A stretch of DNA of 64,000 nt from Microglena sp. YARC (Eukaryota > Chlorophyta > Chlorophyceae > Chlamydomonadales > Chlamydomonadaceae). The notes below the pieces were generated by a model. The model made no database searches. It was not told where the DNA came from and was given only the letters and a program-made list of their open reading frames with translations. How positions within the stretch are numbered: position 1 is the first letter of the stretch; every line of letters begins with the position of its first letter. Positions 63,209 through 64,000 of the stretch are shown one piece after another. The stretch covers positions 28,163,571 through 28,227,570 of the forward strand of contig CM039463.1 of the NCBI GenBank assembly GCA_022414725.1, written 5' to 3'. A program made the position numbers and the translations under genes.

Positions 63209-63296
63209 CCTGTAGCGGGTTTCGTGGTTTAGGGTTTATTCAAATTATACCATTCATTCAAATTATAACGGGTGTCCAAAAATTATTTATTAGGGC
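63209..63296 (+). other. Intergenic with a short TTTAGGG-like stretch
   Basis: GTGGTTTAGGGTTTATTCAA and a duplicated CATTCATTCAAATTAT motif; nothing else. Confidence 0.5.
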
Positions 63297-63323
63297 GGTG
63301 TCATTTAATTTGAAAACAAATGT
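63297..63323 (+). promoter_or_regulatory. Terminal-repeat-like block upstream of the last gene
   Basis: GGTGTCATTTAATTTGAAAA then CAAATGTA is a diverged form of the Fanzor right end, facing ATG 63,331 at 7 bases. No transposon body adjoins it. Confidence 0.45.
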
Positions 63324-63330
63324 AAAAGTG

Positions 63331-64000
63331 ATGCGGCGTACGGCATCGTTGTTCATATTCGTCGTCTTCTTACTTGTATTGCTGCTTGGGGTCGCTTACA
63401 ATATGTATTTGCATAGTGGTGGTTGGGGGAGGGAGAGTTTTGATGCGACGAACTCCGACGCGCTGGGGGCCATTCGCAGTAGTAGCGGCTCTAAAGATGA
63501 GAGGATGGCGATGGAGATGGTGTCGGGTGCTCCGATTTCGACGATCATGACGCCAATGGGGTCCGTGCGCGCGTGCGGTTCCGTAAACACGCTTTGTGGA
63601 ACGCGAGACGGATACTACGCCGGAAACTTGATCGTGGGGGAGAAACATGGGAGTCACAGGGAACATAAACATAAATGGAGCATAAAGGAGGTGCAGGATA
63701 TGGCGGTCTTGCGCGCTCTCAATGTTAATGGCATGGCGAAGCTTGAAAGCGTGAACCTGCGTAGTGGTGAAGATTTACGGGTCATTGGCGACGCGACTGT
63801 ACAGAAGATGACTGTCGAGGGTGATACGCATGTTGGTGGCACGCTCGCTGTGGACAAGCATGTCAATATGAAAGGAGATGCGGAAGTGCATGGGGATATG
63901 AGAGGGATGAAGGGAGTCGATGTGAACAATGGTGTTCGCGTTGGAAAGACGTTTCATGTCAAAGGAGATGTTTTTTTTGAACAAAATCTTGTATGCACGA
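63331..64000 (+). CDS. Membrane-anchored fibre-like protein, cut by the window end
   Basis: ATG 63,331 opens 223 codons with no stop before the window ends. An N-terminal membrane helix (residues ~5-24, ASLFIFVVFLLVLLLGVAYN) is followed by a linker (ISTIMTPMGSVRACGSVNTL), CGTRDGYYAGNLIVG, and then repeated short strands of the form LRVIGDATVQKMTVEGDTHV and NMKGDAEVHGDM. The regular GD/VxG turns look like a beta-helix or trimeric fibre shaft. Build and anchor match the three fibre-like genes at 28-34 kb, though the sequence is different. Intact as far as seen. Confidence 0.72.
   Translation, partial: MRRTASLFIFVVFLLVLLLGVAYNMYLHSGGWGRESFDATNSDALGAIRSSSGSKDERMAMEMVSGAPISTIMTPMGSVRACGSVNTLCGTRDGYYAGNLIVGEKHGSHREHKHKWSIKEVQDMAVLRALNVNGMAKLESVNLRSGEDLRVIGDATVQKMTVEGDTHVGGTLAVDKHVNMKGDAEVHGDMRGMKGVDVNNGVRVGKTFHVKGDVFFEQNLVCT

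Noticed and set aside
1..64000. tRNA or rRNA genes
   Set aside because: No cloverleaf or rRNA-like segment was recognised by eye; a tRNAscan or Rfam search would be decisive.

Overview
The window looks like part of a giant-virus (NCLDV, Nucleocytoviricota-type) genome that sits, or has sat, in a eukaryotic nuclear genome and is decaying there. Viral signatures are a VETF-L-like early transcription factor, type II DNA topoisomerase, D5-like primase-helicase, XRN1-like exonuclease, a DUF5760-like protein, a NET-like protein, a J-domain protein, a patatin-like phospholipase, a kinase remnant, a LamG-like membrane protein and several single-pass, fibre-like proteins. Nuclear signatures are a ~12 kb non-LTR retrotransposon, GT-AG introns that restore reading frames, many MITEs and TTTAGGG-like repeats. 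Many viral genes carry single-base frameshifts or in-frame stops. Part of this could be assembly error, but elements inserted inside genes show that at least some of the damage is real. The host cannot be named from the sequence; an alga or other protist is plausible.

Layout. 0-1.6 kb: transposon scraps and a DUF5760-like gene. 1.6-6 kb: a broken VETF-L-like gene on the minus strand. 6-10.6 kb: two unknown genes, a ten-unit ankyrin-like array and a dead Fanzor. 10.6-22.8 kb: a LINE. 22.8-24.4 kb: a PD-(D/E)XK-like ORF and intergenic DNA. 24.4-28.1 kb: topoisomerase II with two in-frame TAA codons. 28.2-33.9 kb: three tandem fibre-like genes; the two later copies each carry a copied topoisomerase tail upstream. 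33.9-38 kb: an IS630/Tc1-like relic, an aquaporin gene interrupted by a 72-bp MITE and by a CRESS-type Rep helicase fragment, then an IS607 element with a Fanzor/TnpB gene. 38-44.1 kb: small genes and the D5-like primase-helicase. 44.6-47.7 kb: an unknown ~900-residue protein with two spliceosomal-type introns, one containing a MITE. 47.7-57.4 kb: XRN1-like, kinase, patatin, NET-like and J-domain genes with a 1.55-kb Fanzor transposon between them. 57.4-64 kb: a second Fanzor transposon, three conserved virus-type genes, further IS630 relics and a fibre-like gene cut by the window end.

How the genes fit together. Topoisomerase II, primase-helicase, VETF-L and XRN1 belong to cytoplasmic-type viral replication, transcription and mRNA turnover. 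The TM-anchored fibre-like, LamG and low-complexity proteins are probable virion or membrane components. Four transposon systems have worked over the region: IS630/Tc1-like with MITEs, TIR-flanked Fanzors, IS607-Fanzor, and a LINE. Sequences resembling the Fanzor terminal repeats lie just upstream of at least five start codons, all facing the gene, so they may act as promoters or derive from them.
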